A stretch of DNA of 18,984 nucleotides from an uncultured Gemella sp. (lineage in GTDB: Bacteria; Bacillota; Bacilli; Staphylococcales; Gemellaceae), in contig CAKMQO010000203.1 in the NCBI GenBank assembly GCA_927911695.1, positions 1 to 18,984 of the forward strand. Reading direction: 5' to 3'. Within the stretch, counting starts at the first letter, position 1, and each line of letters opens with the position of its first letter. The notes under the pieces were generated by a model, which saw nothing but the letters and a program-made list of their open reading frames with translations, was not told the DNA's origin and made no database searches. Both the position numbers and the translations under genes were made by a program. Positions 1 through 8,222 of the stretch are shown here, piece by piece.

Positions 1-706
1 CTTCTTTAATAGATCCACTTCCAGTTCCACCAGACTGCAACGAAGAATTAACGTCAGCTCCAGCATCGAACATAGTTGCTGCTAAAGTTTTACCTTTGTT
101 TGTATCACTGAATGATCCACTTGTAGTTGTAAACAACTTTGATGTCTTTTTTAGCTGCTTTAGCACCTTGAACGAATCCAACACCAAATTTAACTACTGC
201 AGGATTTTAGCTCCACCAATGTATCCAACTTTACCAGTTTTTGATTGTAAAGCTGCTGCGTATCCAGCTAAGTATCCAGCTTCGTGTTCTGAGAATGTTA
301 CAGAAGCAACGTTTTTGTTTTGAACTACACCATCGATGAAAATGAATTTTTTATCTGCAAATGAATCTGCAACTTTTGGTAATTCTTTTTCAAAGTAGAA
401 ACCAGCTAATGAAATTACATCAGAAGCTTTTGCTGCATTTTGTAAGTTAGCTGCAATATCACTTTGGTTTTTAGTTTCGATTGGGTTAAGTGCTTTTCCA
501 CCATTTTTTTCTGCCCAAGCTTTTACTGTTTCAACGTTACTTTGGTTAAAACTTTTATCTTTTGCTCCACCTTCGTCAGTTACAACACCGATTTTTAATC
601 CAGAATTGTTAGAAGATGAATTTCCGTTAGATGATTTAGAAGAACATCCAACAATAATTAATGCTGCTGATAAAACAACTGCTATTAACGAAAATACCTT
701 TTTCAT
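1..706 (-). CDS. Bmp/PnrA-family substrate-binding lipoprotein, copy 1 (partial, frameshifted)
   Basis: This is a membrane-anchored substrate-binding lipoprotein of the Bmp/PnrA (TmpC) family, whose characterised members bind purine nucleosides for ABC import. The start is the Met at 706, chosen for the AAAGGAGAC ribosome binding site upstream; an earlier in-frame Met at 757 lacks one. Residues 1-20 are a lipoprotein signal peptide ending in the lipobox IIVGC, with Cys21 as the lipidation site. The family motif VVTDEGGAKDKSFNQ follows. The protein closely parallels the second copy at 1172-2287. After residue ~167 the frame breaks: a base is missing at the T-run near 205-208, one is extra near 120-124, and there are further indels near 40-55. 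The downstream translation still matches copy 2 (KFGVGFVQGAKAAKKDIKVV, then SFSDTNKGKTLAATMFDAGAD). I infer sequence errors near a contig end. The C-terminus lies outside the window. Confidence 0.85.
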
Positions 707-747
707 AAATAAAAAGTCTCCTTTATTTGTATATTGTTTATATCTAA

Positions 748-776
748 ATAATACCACATTATTTTTGAAACTTCAA
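748..776 (-). promoter_or_regulatory. Sigma-A-like promoter of lipoprotein copy 1
   Basis: Read on the minus strand, TTGAAG (771-776) is followed after 17 bases by TATTAT (748-753), about 40 bases upstream of the start codon. The spacing is ideal and the -10 matches consensus in five of six bases; the -35 is weaker. Not experimentally supported. Confidence 0.55.
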
Positions 777-1104
777 TAATTTATTTTTGAAATGTTAACA
801 TTTTTTTATAATGTTCGTTTTATAATTATAAAAAGCTATAAAAACAAGATTCATAGCTTATATCATATCTATTCTCCTTTGTTTTCATAGAATTATTTTA
901 GAATTATAAAGCATTTTCAAAACATTAATAACGTTTACAATTTAACACGGATTTTAACATATTATGCATTATTACACATTAATTAAATAAATTAAAATAA
1001 AACTATAAATAAGGACTTATTAAAGAGTTGTAACTTTACGAACATTAAAATATAATACTCTTATTATAAACAATTAACACACACTAATAGTCTAGATAAA
1101 CAAT
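777..1104. other. AT-rich intergenic region
   Basis: This lies between the promoter of lipoprotein copy 1 and the terminator of copy 2. I see no ORF or structured RNA. The only motif of note is a weak cre-like element at 926-939 around an AACGTTTACA core. Confidence 0.5.
926..939. promoter_or_regulatory. Weak cre-like / AACGTTT element upstream of lipoprotein copy 1
   Basis: The sequence TAATAACGTTTACA matches the CcpA cre consensus TGWAANCGNTNWCA at 12 of 14 positions by my count. It lies about 220 bases upstream of the start codon. The same AACGTTT core lies upstream of copy 2 and of the phosphorylase gene, but it also occurs inside coding sequence in this AT-rich window, so chance is possible. 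Confidence 0.2.
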
Positions 1105-1130
1105 AGGAACCACCAATAACGGTGATTCCT
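1105..1130 (-). terminator. Hairpin terminator after lipoprotein copy 2
   Basis: The inverted repeat AGGAATCACC / GGTGGTTCCT on the minus strand forms a 10-bp stem (one U-G wobble) with a 6-base loop, about 40 bases past the stop codon. The following U-tract is weak (ATTGTTTATC), so it may be a poor terminator or a 3' stabilising hairpin. Confidence 0.6.
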
Positions 1131-1171
1131 ACTAATTAATATTTATGAATAGTCACTATAATAAATATATA

Positions 1172-2287
1172 CTATAATTCCCCTTCGATATTTGTAGCTG
1201 CCCCTTTAGCTTTAAGTTCATCTCCAGTAGCTACTACTTCAACTTTACCTGATTTTAATTCTTCTATAGCCTTAGCAATTTTTGTTTTTGCCTCTTCGCT
1301 TAAGTTAGGATTCTCTTTTGGAATACCTACACCATTTTCTTTAATACCGAAAATGTGTTCACCTTTAGTGAACTTACCTTCTTTGATTTCATTTAAGATT
1401 TTTGTTACAGCTACTTCAATATTTTTAACAGCAGAAGTTAGGATAGCAGATTTTTGATATTCTTTTCCATCTTTATCTTTCCCTTTAAAGATACCTTCTT
1501 CATATTGATCTTTATCCACACCAACAACCCAGTGTTTAATTTCTCCACTCTTAGACATATCAATTATTCCACGTTCTTTAGCTTCTGAGATTACACCGTT
1601 ACCTGTATTCCCAGCAGCAACGAAAATTACATCTGCTCCTGAGTCATACATAGTAGCTGCTAAAGTTTTCCCTTTATTTGTATCTGAAAATGTTCCACTG
1701 TAATTGTACATTACTTTAATATCACTTTTAGCTGCTTTTGCACCATGTACAAATCCAATTCCAAATCGTTCTACCGGTGGAGTTTTTGTTCCTCCGATAA
1801 ATCCAACTTTCCCCGTTTTAGATTGTAACGCCGCTGCATATCCTGCTAAATATCCTGCTTCTTGTTCCTTAAAGATTAATGAAGCAATATTTGGAGCATC
1901 AACAAAAGTATCAACATACATGAATTTTTTATCTTTATATTGTTCCGCTACTTTTGGAATTTCTTTTTCAAATTCAAAACCTGCTAAAGAAATAATATCA
2001 GACACTTTTGCAGCATTTTGTAAATTAGAAGTTATATCCGATTGAGTTTTCGTTTCTAAAACAACGGGCTCTTTCGCACCATTAGCTTTCGTCCACGCTT
2101 GAATTGCCTCTACGTTAGCTTGGTTAAAACTCTTATCTTTTGCTCCACCTTCACCAGTTACAACACCAATCTTATAGGCATTCTTCCCATCAGATTTCGT
2201 ATCATTCTTAGCACTCTTTGAAGAACAACCAACAACAATTAATGATAATGCAACTAAAATTGCAAATATAGTACGTAATTTTTTCAT
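1172..2287 (-). CDS. Bmp/PnrA-family substrate-binding lipoprotein, copy 2
   Basis: This is an intact 371-residue substrate-binding lipoprotein of the Bmp/PnrA family, probably delivering nucleosides to an ABC permease at the membrane. The signal peptide covers residues 1-20, and the lipobox IVVGC gives Cys21 for lipidation. The conserved VVTGEGGAKDKSFNQ segment comes soon after, then the QSKTGKVGFIGG core and the C-terminal GIPKENPNLSEEAKTKIAKA region. Length is normal for the family. The start is supported by AGGAGG and a promoter just upstream. It is a close paralog of the copy at the left edge, arranged in tandem but with its own promoter and terminator. No permease or ATPase gene lies in the window. 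The nucleoside ligand is inferred from the family and from the adjacent divergent purine nucleoside phosphorylase. Confidence 0.9.
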   Translation of the reverse strand: MKKLRTIFAILVALSLIVVGCSSKSAKNDTKSDGKNAYKIGVVTGEGGAKDKSFNQANVEAIQAWTKANGAKEPVVLETKTQSDITSNLQNAAKVSDIISLAGFEFEKEIPKVAEQYKDKKFMYVDTFVDAPNIASLIFKEQEAGYLAGYAAALQSKTGKVGFIGGTKTPPVERFGIGFVHGAKAAKSDIKVMYNYSGTFSDTNKGKTLAATMYDSGADVIFVAAGNTGNGVISEAKERGIIDMSKSGEIKHWVVGVDKDQYEEGIFKGKDKDGKEYQKSAILTSAVKNIEVAVTKILNEIKEGKFTKGEHIFGIKENGVGIPKENPNLSEEAKTKIAKAIEELKSGKVEVVATGDELKAKGAATNIEGEL

Positions 2288-2321
2288 AATTTCCTCCTAA
2301 AAATCTTTATGTACTAAGTTT

Positions 2322-2350
2322 ATAATACAATATTTTTAAAACGTTTGCAA
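2322..2350 (-). promoter_or_regulatory. Sigma-A-like promoter of lipoprotein copy 2
   Basis: On the minus strand, TTGCAA (2345-2350) and TATTAT (2322-2327) are separated by exactly 17 bases and lie just upstream of the AGGAGG ribosome binding site. Confidence 0.6.
2336..2349. promoter_or_regulatory. Cre-like element overlapping the -35 of lipoprotein copy 2
   Basis: TTAAAACGTTTGCA matches the CcpA cre consensus at 12 of 14 positions and overlaps the -35 hexamer, where a bound repressor would block transcription. It is a candidate only. A further AAACGTTT palindrome sits at 2495-2502, upstream of the phosphorylase promoter. Confidence 0.3.
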
Positions 2351-2543
2351 ATGTTTTTTGAATTTTTTTAAATTTTAATACTCCACTAAAAATTACATTA
2401 AATAAATCATAGTATTATAGTACTTATTGATATTCATTTTTCTGTTTCAATAACATCATTTAAAATTACATAAACGCGTATATATTAATAATACAAACGT
2501 TTATAATAATTAATATAAAATTATATATTTTCTGAATATTTTA

Positions 2544-2552
2544 TGCTATAAT
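2544..2552 (+). promoter_or_regulatory. Extended -10 promoter of the pnp-hit operon
   Basis: TGCTATAAT is a perfect extended -10 element (TGn plus TATAAT). No good -35 is seen 17 bases upstream, which suits an extended -10 promoter. It lies 36 bases before the phosphorylase start. Confidence 0.6.
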
Positions 2553-2588
2553 AACTTTGATGAAGCATTTTCAGGAGGAATTTATATT

Positions 2589-3413
2589 ATGACATATTAT
2601 CAAAATATTATTGAAACGGCAAACTACATAATAAAATATTTTGGAGAACAAATTGACTACGCGGTAGTTTTAGGAAGTGGAATAACTTTAGAATTAGAAG
2701 ATCAACAAGAACTTGGCTACGAAGCTATTCCTCTTTTCCCAGGAAACAAGCACGCTAACCGTGTAAAGGGTCACGCTAATAAACTGACTTTCGGAAAGAT
2801 TTCTGGAAAAAATGTATTAGTATTAAATGGACGCCTTCACTATTATGAAGGATACAGTATGAAAGATGTTGCCTTTATGACATACGTTGTTAAACATCTT
2901 GGAGTAAAAGGATTATTCATAACAAATGCTTGTGGTGCTATTAATACTAACTTTAGTGAAGGAGATATCGTTTGTCTTGACGACTTTATCTCACTTGTTA
3001 GCAATAATCCATTAATGGGAGAAAACGAACCACGTCTTGGAGAAAGATTTGTTGATATGACTACTCCATTCGATCCATACTTAGTAGAAAGTTTACACAA
3101 TTCTGCAAAAAAATTAGATATTACATTACATACTGGTGTTTATGGATTCTTCCAAGGTCCTTACTTCGAAACACGTGCAGAGATTCGTGCATTCAAAACT
3201 ATGGGATGTGACCTTGTAGGTATGTCTACAGTGCCAGAAGTAATCGCTGCAAACCACGCATCACTTCCAGTTGCTGTATTAGCATGTGCTACTAATATGG
3301 CTACGGGTATTCAAGAGAAAAAACACGATCACGAGCACGTATTACAAACTGCACAAAAAATTAGCGTAAACCTGAAAAAACTTTTAATTGAAACATTAGA
3401 AAACTTAAAATAA
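2589..3413 (+). CDS. Purine nucleoside phosphorylase (trimeric PNP family)
   Basis: The enzyme cleaves purine (deoxy)nucleosides with phosphate to the free base and (deoxy)ribose-1-phosphate, a cytoplasmic purine salvage step. It has 274 residues, normal for the trimeric PunA/PNP family. Visible motifs in order are VVLGSG near residue 27 (phosphate-binding loop), GRLHYYEGYS near 80-90 (phosphate and ribose site), TNACGAIN near 112 (base site), the segment FFQGPYFETRAE near 185, GMSTVPEVIAANH near 207, and CATNMATG near 234, where the Asn suits 6-oxopurines. The start is fixed by AGGAGG at 2574-2579. The HIT gene follows 15 bases after the stop codon, with its ribosome binding site in the gap, so the two form an operon. 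The divergent nucleoside-binding lipoproteins suggest uptake followed by phosphorolysis. Confidence 0.93.
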   Translation: MTYYQNIIETANYIIKYFGEQIDYAVVLGSGITLELEDQQELGYEAIPLFPGNKHANRVKGHANKLTFGKISGKNVLVLNGRLHYYEGYSMKDVAFMTYVVKHLGVKGLFITNACGAINTNFSEGDIVCLDDFISLVSNNPLMGENEPRLGERFVDMTTPFDPYLVESLHNSAKKLDITLHTGVYGFFQGPYFETRAEIRAFKTMGCDLVGMSTVPEVIAANHASLPVAVLACATNMATGIQEKKHDHEHVLQTAQKISVNLKKLLIETLENLK

Positions 3414-3428
3414 TAAGGAGTAAAAATT

Positions 3429-3854
3429 ATGGAAAAAACTATTTTTGAAAAAATTATCGATGGAGAAATCCCAAGTTATAAAGTATATGAAGATGAACAT
3501 GTATACAGCTTTCTAGATGTGTTCCCTATTACAAAAGGACATACGCTAGTAATTCCTAAAAAACACAGCAGAAATATTTTTGACTGTGATCCTGAAACAG
3601 CGGCTAACATCGGACGTGTTCTTCCAAAAATTGCTAATGCTGTAAAAGAAGCATATGGTTGTGACGGAGTAAATATCTTCCAAAATAACGAAGAATATGC
3701 CGGACAAAGTGTCTTCCACCTTCACTTCCACATTGTACCAAGATATAAAGATAAAGATTTACACTTCGACAATTTGGAAGTTAAATGGCCACCTCAAAAA
3801 GTTGAGCCTGCTGAATTCGAAGAAATCAGAAAAGCAATTGCTGATAGACTATAA
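3429..3854 (+). CDS. HIT-family nucleotide-binding hydrolase
   Basis: This is a 141-residue histidine-triad protein of the Hint/HIT hydrolase family, which acts on nucleoside phosphoramidates or dinucleoside polyphosphates. The catalytic triad HLHFHIVPR lies near residues 98-106. The N-terminal segment IFEKIIDGEIPSYKVYED and the central VIPKKH are typical of bacterial HIT proteins. The ribosome binding site AAGGAG immediately precedes the start. It is the second gene of the operon with purine nucleoside phosphorylase and is closed by a terminator, which suggests a nucleotide-recycling role, although the physiological substrate cannot be read from the sequence. In Bacillus a HIT gene also neighbours a YtxH-like gene, as it does here. 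Confidence 0.92.
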   Translation: MEKTIFEKIIDGEIPSYKVYEDEHVYSFLDVFPITKGHTLVIPKKHSRNIFDCDPETAANIGRVLPKIANAVKEAYGCDGVNIFQNNEEYAGQSVFHLHFHIVPRYKDKDLHFDNLEVKWPPQKVEPAEFEEIRKAIADRL

Positions 3855-3862
3855 AAATAAGA

Positions 3863-3896
3863 AACTAGGTAATTTATTGAAAATTGCCTAGTTTTT
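3863..3896 (+). terminator. Rho-independent terminator of the pnp-hit operon
   Basis: AACTAGGTAATTT pairs with AAATTGCCTAGTT (13 bp, one wobble) around a short loop and runs into a T-tract. It lies 9 bases past the HIT stop codon. Confidence 0.85.
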
Positions 3897-3941
3897 ATGT
3901 TATATATTGTTTTATATGGATAAATCTCTGATTTACATTAT

Positions 3942-3978
3942 AAAAAAACGAGGATGAGAACTTTCTCTCATACCTCGT
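3942..3978 (-). terminator. Rho-independent terminator of the YtxH-like gene
   Basis: On the minus strand, ACGAGG-T-ATGAGA pairs with TCTCAT-CCTCGT (12 bp, one bulged base), followed by a run of seven T. It lies just past the stop of the YtxH-like gene and faces the pnp-hit terminator across a short gap. Confidence 0.85.
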
Positions 3979-3995
3979 ATTCAATATTTACAATA

Positions 3996-4709
3996 TTATT
4001 TTTTTCCTTCTTTTGAAGCGAATAGAGATACGATAGAATCTAAAGTTGTTTTTGGTTTTTCTTCTACAACTTCTTCTACCTCTTCTTTAACTTCTTCTGC
4101 TTTTTCAATTACTGGAGCCACCACTTCATGAATTTCTTCAAATGTAGGTTCTACTTTTTCTTCATAGTGATCTACAGCTGTTTCTTTTGCGCTTTCTACA
4201 ACTTCTTCTACTTTTGAGAAAGTAGGTTCTGCAGCTGGCGCAAGAGTTTCTTTTACTTCCTCAACTACTTCTTCTGCTTTCTCTACAGAAGGAGCCGCTA
4301 CTTCTTCTACTTTTTCTACAACTGGAGCTGCTACTTCTTGTGCTTTTTCTACTACAGGTTCTGCAGCTTCTTTCACATCTTCTACTTTCTCAGTTACTTC
4401 TGCAACAACTTCTTCTTTAACCTCTTCGGCTTTTGCTCCTAATTCTACGAAGTTCTCTTCTACTTTTTCAAATTCTGCAGTCGCAGTTAATTCTTCTAGT
4501 TTTTCTTTAGCAAGATCTTGTTCTTCTTGTGTTTTTGCTTCTAATTCTTGAGTTTTTTCATTAATAATTGCTGTTAGTTTTTCAATACCATTTTTAGTAT
4601 TTTCTTTCAGTAATTCTTTATGTTTTTCTAACTCCTTAGGATTTTTATAATAATAAGCTCCTAACGCACTCACTGCTCCTAATAAAGCACCTTTAAAAAT
4701 TTTACCCAT
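3996..4709 (-). CDS. YtxH-like protein with 11-residue Glu/Val/Ala repeats
   Basis: This 237-residue protein begins with a short hydrophobic stretch (FKGALLGAVSALGAYYY, residues 5-21), as in YtxH-domain general stress proteins of Bacilli. A highly charged, probably helical body follows. Residues 117-149 are three consecutive 11-residue units (EPVVEKAQEVA, APVVEKVEEVA, APSVEKAEEVV), and a related unit occurs at 198-208 (APVIEKAEEVK). The body is rich in Glu, Val, Ala and Lys with essentially no aromatic core, so amphipathic or coiled-coil helices are likely. The periodicity resembles late-embryogenesis-abundant (LEA group 3-like) repeats, which is my inference. AGGAGG supports the start. It is monocistronic, with its own promoter and terminator. 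Function unknown; a membrane-linked stress role is the family-level guess. Confidence 0.8.
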   Translation of the reverse strand: MGKIFKGALLGAVSALGAYYYKNPKELEKHKELLKENTKNGIEKLTAIINEKTQELEAKTQEEQDLAKEKLEELTATAEFEKVEENFVELGAKAEEVKEEVVAEVTEKVEDVKEAAEPVVEKAQEVAAPVVEKVEEVAAPSVEKAEEVVEEVKETLAPAAEPTFSKVEEVVESAKETAVDHYEEKVEPTFEEIHEVVAPVIEKAEEVKEEVEEVVEEKPKTTLDSIVSLFASKEGKK

Positions 4710-4742
4710 GTTTAATTTCCTCCTAAATTCTTATCAGTATTG

Positions 4743-4771
4743 ATTTTATCAAAAAAATCAGATAATGTAAA
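4743..4771 (-). promoter_or_regulatory. Sigma-A-like promoter of the YtxH-like gene
   Basis: On the minus strand, TTTACA (4766-4771), a 17-base spacer and TAAAAT (4743-4748) each match consensus in five of six bases. No sigma-B type element was recognised, although related genes in Bacillus are stress induced. Confidence 0.65.
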
Positions 4772-4830
4772 GGATTTAAAGGATTTTATTTTTATAGATT
4801 AAGTTTTTATGCTAATCATATTAAAAGAGT

Positions 4831-4874
4831 ATAGAAGCAACATTCAAAAATATACCACTGAATGTCGCTTCTAT
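4831..4874 (-). terminator. Hairpin terminator of nrdD
   Basis: ATAGAAGCGACATTC pairs with GAATGTTGCTTCTAT on the minus strand (15 bp with one wobble, 14-base loop), 13 bases past the nrdD stop. The downstream T-tract (CTCTTTT) is modest. Confidence 0.75.
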
Positions 4875-4886
4875 TAGAAATTATTT

Positions 4887-7069
4887 TTATTTTAAATGTT
4901 TAACCCTTGCTACAATTTCTTTGTGTCGTCCTTTAATCATAGGTCGTGCTTGAGGATTTCCTAAATAGCCACATGTTCTCTTCACAACATCACAGCTTTT
5001 CGGATCTCTATTTCCACATTCTGGGCATTTAAATCCTTTTTTAGTAGGTTCAAATTCTCCCTCATATCCACATTTATAACAACGGTCAATCGGGGTATTT
5101 GTTCCTAAGTATCCTACCTTGTCATAAGCAAAGTCCCATACCGCTTCTAATGCCTTTGGATTTTGTTTCAACACTGGATACTCACAATAATGTATGAATC
5201 CACCGCTAGCATAATATGGATAATCCTTTTCAAACTCTAACTTCTCAAAAGGTGTTGGATTTTTCCTTACATCATAATGATATGAGTTCGTATAATATTC
5301 TTTGTCCGTTATGTTCTCTACAATACCGAACTTCTCAGTATCCATACGACAGAATCTATCAGTTAGCGATTCACTTGGAGTTGAGTAAATACTATACCAG
5401 TAATCACCCTCCGCAGTCCATTTATCCACACATTCCTTCATATAACGCATAATATCTAAAGTGAACTCTTTCGCCTCAGGATTCTTCTCCCATTCTCCTC
5501 CATAAAAGACACTTGCCACTTCATATAAACCTATATACCCTAATGATAATGTAGAACGTTTATTGTCAAATAATTGTTTTACCCTATCTTCAGGTTTAAG
5601 TCGTTTACCGAAAGCTCCATGCATATAAAGAATCGGTGCATTTTGAGGTTTAGCCTCTCCACAGCGTTTCGCTCTGTAATCTAGCGCATCTTTACAAATT
5701 TCTAATCTCTCTTTAAAGATGTTCCAAAACTCTTCTTTATCTCCTTTTGATTCTAGCGCTACTCTAGGAAGGTTTAATGTTACCACACCTAGATTCATAC
5801 GCCCACTCTCGACAAGTTCCCCTTGTTCATTTCTCCATGCAGGTAAAAATGATCTACATCCCATCGGAGTCTTACAACTACCAGTAATCTTCGTAATCGT
5901 GTCATACATAAGTACATCTGGGTACATTCTTTGAGTCGCACATGATAATGCAAGTTGTTTAACATCATAGTTAGGATCTGTTGATTTTAAATTCAGACCA
6001 TCTTTAATAACAAAAATCAATTTAGGAAAAATAGCAGTTCTTTTCTCTTTTCCTAATCCTTCAATTCTTACCTTAAGAATAGCTTTTTGAATCTCTTTTT
6101 CAAAGTATCCTTCACCTAAACCGAACCCTAGAGATGTAAATGGTGTTTGTCCTTGAGACGAATATAAAGTATTAATTTCATACTCTAGAGATTGCATTGC
6201 ATCAAAAATATCTTTTTTAGTTTTCTTATCGGCAAATTCTTTTTGTTTTTCCTCATCATCAATCCATTCTTGAGCCATTTTTAAGTTCTTTTCATAGTTC
6301 AATTGTGCAAACGGTGCAAGAACTTCGTCAATTCTATCAGCACTGCATCCACCATACTGGCTTGAAGCAACATTGGCGATAATTTGAGCCATTTGAGCAG
6401 TTGCTGTTTGAATACTCTTCGGACTATCTACATCTGCATTCCCAATTTTAAAACCTTTGTTAGCATCTCTTTAAAGTCAATTAAACAGCAATTTGTTAAA
6501 GGTTGATATGGTGAGTAATCTAAGTCATGATAGTGAATTTCTCCTTTTTGATGTGCATTAGCTACATGTTTTGGTAACATTTTAAGCCCTATTGCTTTAG
6601 CTACAATACCACTAGTTAGATCACGATGTGTATTAAATACTAAACTATCTTTATTAGCATTTTCGTTTACTACATTCTCGTCACGATTAACCAATTTTTC
6701 TATCGCTACATTTATGTCAAGACTACGTTCACGCTCAATATCACGCATACTTCTATAGCCAACATACTCTTCATAAATCGCCTCTTCACCTAAAGTAAGA
6801 AGTGTATGCTCAACAATATTTTGAAGTTCATAGATTTTGATATCACCTTTAAATCTATTAGCAATCTCTAAAATAACATTATCCACAATACCATTAATAT
6901 TAACACTATGGTTTTTACCAAATACTGAATGTACCGCTTTTTCTATTGCCTTATAGATTTTCTCAGCATCAAACTTTACTACTCGTCCATCCCTTTTTAT
7001 AACTAGTAAATTTTTTGTTAAACTTTCTACTTTCGCTTTTGTATATGAATATAAATTATTATTTTGCAT
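4887..7069 (-). CDS. nrdD: Anaerobic (class III) ribonucleoside-triphosphate reductase, one frameshift
   Basis: NrdD reduces ribonucleoside triphosphates to deoxynucleotides under anaerobic conditions using a glycyl radical and formate. The start is the Met at 7069, preceded by GAGGG; the Met at 7081 lacks a ribosome binding site. The N-terminus (VIKRDGRVVKFDAEKIYKAI) is an ATP-cone allosteric domain. The catalytic core includes YHDLDYSPYQPL and SSQYGGCSADRIDE. The C-terminus has the zinc site CYKCGYEGEF/FKCPECGNRDP and the glycyl radical motif RTCGYLGNPQARPM. A base is missing at the GG pair near 6454 (minus-strand AAAGGTTTT; restoring GGG gives MLTKGFKIGNADVDSPKSIQ), which splits the ORF. 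Restored length is 727 residues, normal for the family. The activase gene nrdG, often adjacent, is not in this window. No NrdR box was recognised upstream. Confidence 0.93.
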
Positions 7070-7081
7070 GTTATCCCTCAT

Positions 7082-7436
7082 TTCGATATAATTTTAGATT
7101 CATAAAAACATCATAATACTATCTTATATCAAAAAAATCCCCCTGTCTATAGTTTTCATTTCCGGGAAATTTAGAAACGTTATAAGCTAGCCGTTTATCT
7201 AATTTGTGAATTTTTTTAGCTCTGCTGTTTTTTGAAATGGAATTTAAAAACCTTATTATATCAAGTGTTATATAGGTTAACATATACTTCTGTAATAATT
7301 TTTAAACAGTAAAATTTATAATACAGTTCCACTTTTCCTAATACAACGGTAATTAAAAATGATATTCAAAAAGTTCACTTCTACCTAAAATATTTATTTT
7401 TTTACCACTTAAACTATATTTTAATATAGAGATTTA
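7082..7436. other. Intergenic region between nrdD and relP
   Basis: This 355-base AT-rich region separates the divergent nrdD and relP genes. It must hold the nrdD promoter (a TATAAT-like hexamer occurs on the minus strand near 7255), but I see no convincing -35 partner, NrdR box, Fnr-type palindrome, ORF or structured RNA. Confidence 0.5.
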
Positions 7437-7445
7437 TGATAAAAT
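7437..7445 (+). promoter_or_regulatory. Extended -10 promoter of relP
   Basis: TGATAAAAT fits an extended -10 element about 30 bases upstream of the proposed start at 7475. The -35 region is weak. Confidence 0.45.
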
Positions 7446-7474
7446 TATATTAAACAATAAAGTGAGATATGTAT

Positions 7475-8166
7475 ATGAAAAAAACACAAATTGAAAAACT
7501 AACAGATCAATTATTTTCTATGGAAATGATAGTTCACTATTAATAAACGAATTAGAACCTTATGTAGAATTATTTATGCACTATGAATGTGCTATGCTTG
7601 AAATTGAAACAAAACTAAATGTATTCGATAAAGAATTTTCTCTTCACGGCGAGAGCAACCCTATCGAATCTGTAAATACTAGACTGAAGACACCAATGAG
7701 TTTAATGAACAAACTTAAACGTTTAGACTTACCTTTTGACATAAATACAATAAAAGATAATATCTATGATGTTGCAGGTGTTCGTGTTATATGTTCATTT
7801 AAAAACGATGTTTATAAACTTGTTGATGCACTAAAACAACAAGGTGATCTTACAGTTATAGCTGAAAAAGACTATATTAAAAATCACAAAGAAAATGGCT
7901 ATAGAAGTTATCACCTTATCGTTAAGGTCCCAATCTTCTTATCAGATAAAGTAGAACATGTAGCTGTTGAGGTTCAATTTAGAACAATAGCTATGGACTT
8001 CTGGGCAAGCTTAGAACATAAGCTTAGATACAAGAAAAATTTAAGTGAAGAGAAAGAAAAAGAAATAGAGCGTCGTCTTCAACTCTGTGCAGATATAAGT
8101 GCTAAACTCGACAACCAAATGCAAAAGGTTAAAGAAATAATAGAAGACGATTCACAATACTTATAA
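7475..8166 (+). CDS. relP: Small alarmone synthetase, RelP/YwaC type (frameshift near the N-terminus)
   Basis: This enzyme makes (p)ppGpp from ATP and GTP/GDP, the stringent-response alarmone. It is a single RelA/SpoT synthetase domain with no hydrolase domain. Motifs include NPIESVNTRLKTPMSLMNKL, the core DVAGVRVICSF, the substrate loop KDYIKNHKENGYRSYHLI and EVQFRTIAMDFWASLEHK. These resemble Bacillus YwaC (RelP) more than RelQ/YjbM. Starting at the internal Met 7576 would cut off the first helix. An upstream ATG at 7475 with a weak AAAGTGAG ribosome binding site reads MKKTQIEKLTDQLF, and restoring one T in the run at 7513-7517 joins it to YGNDSSLLINELEPYVELF and the rest (about 230 residues). 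The gene is monocistronic, with a strong terminator after the stop. Confidence 0.87.
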
Positions 8167-8208
8167 AAAAGCTTGGATATTAGTTATGTCTAATATCCAA
8201 GCTTTTTT
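8165..8208. terminator. Bidirectional terminator between relP and the permease gene
   Basis: The perfect inverted repeat GCTTGGATATTAG / CTAATATCCAAGC (13 bp, 6-base loop) is flanked by AAAAAA and TTTTTT, so it can stop transcription from both convergent genes. Confidence 0.92.
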
Positions 8209-8222
8209 ATTTTATTATCAAC

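Noticed and set aside
7082..7474. NrdR box or Fnr site upstream of nrdD
   Set aside because: No 16-base ACACnATATnTnGTGT-like palindrome or TTGAT-N4-ATCAA element was found; the nearest strings are poor matches.
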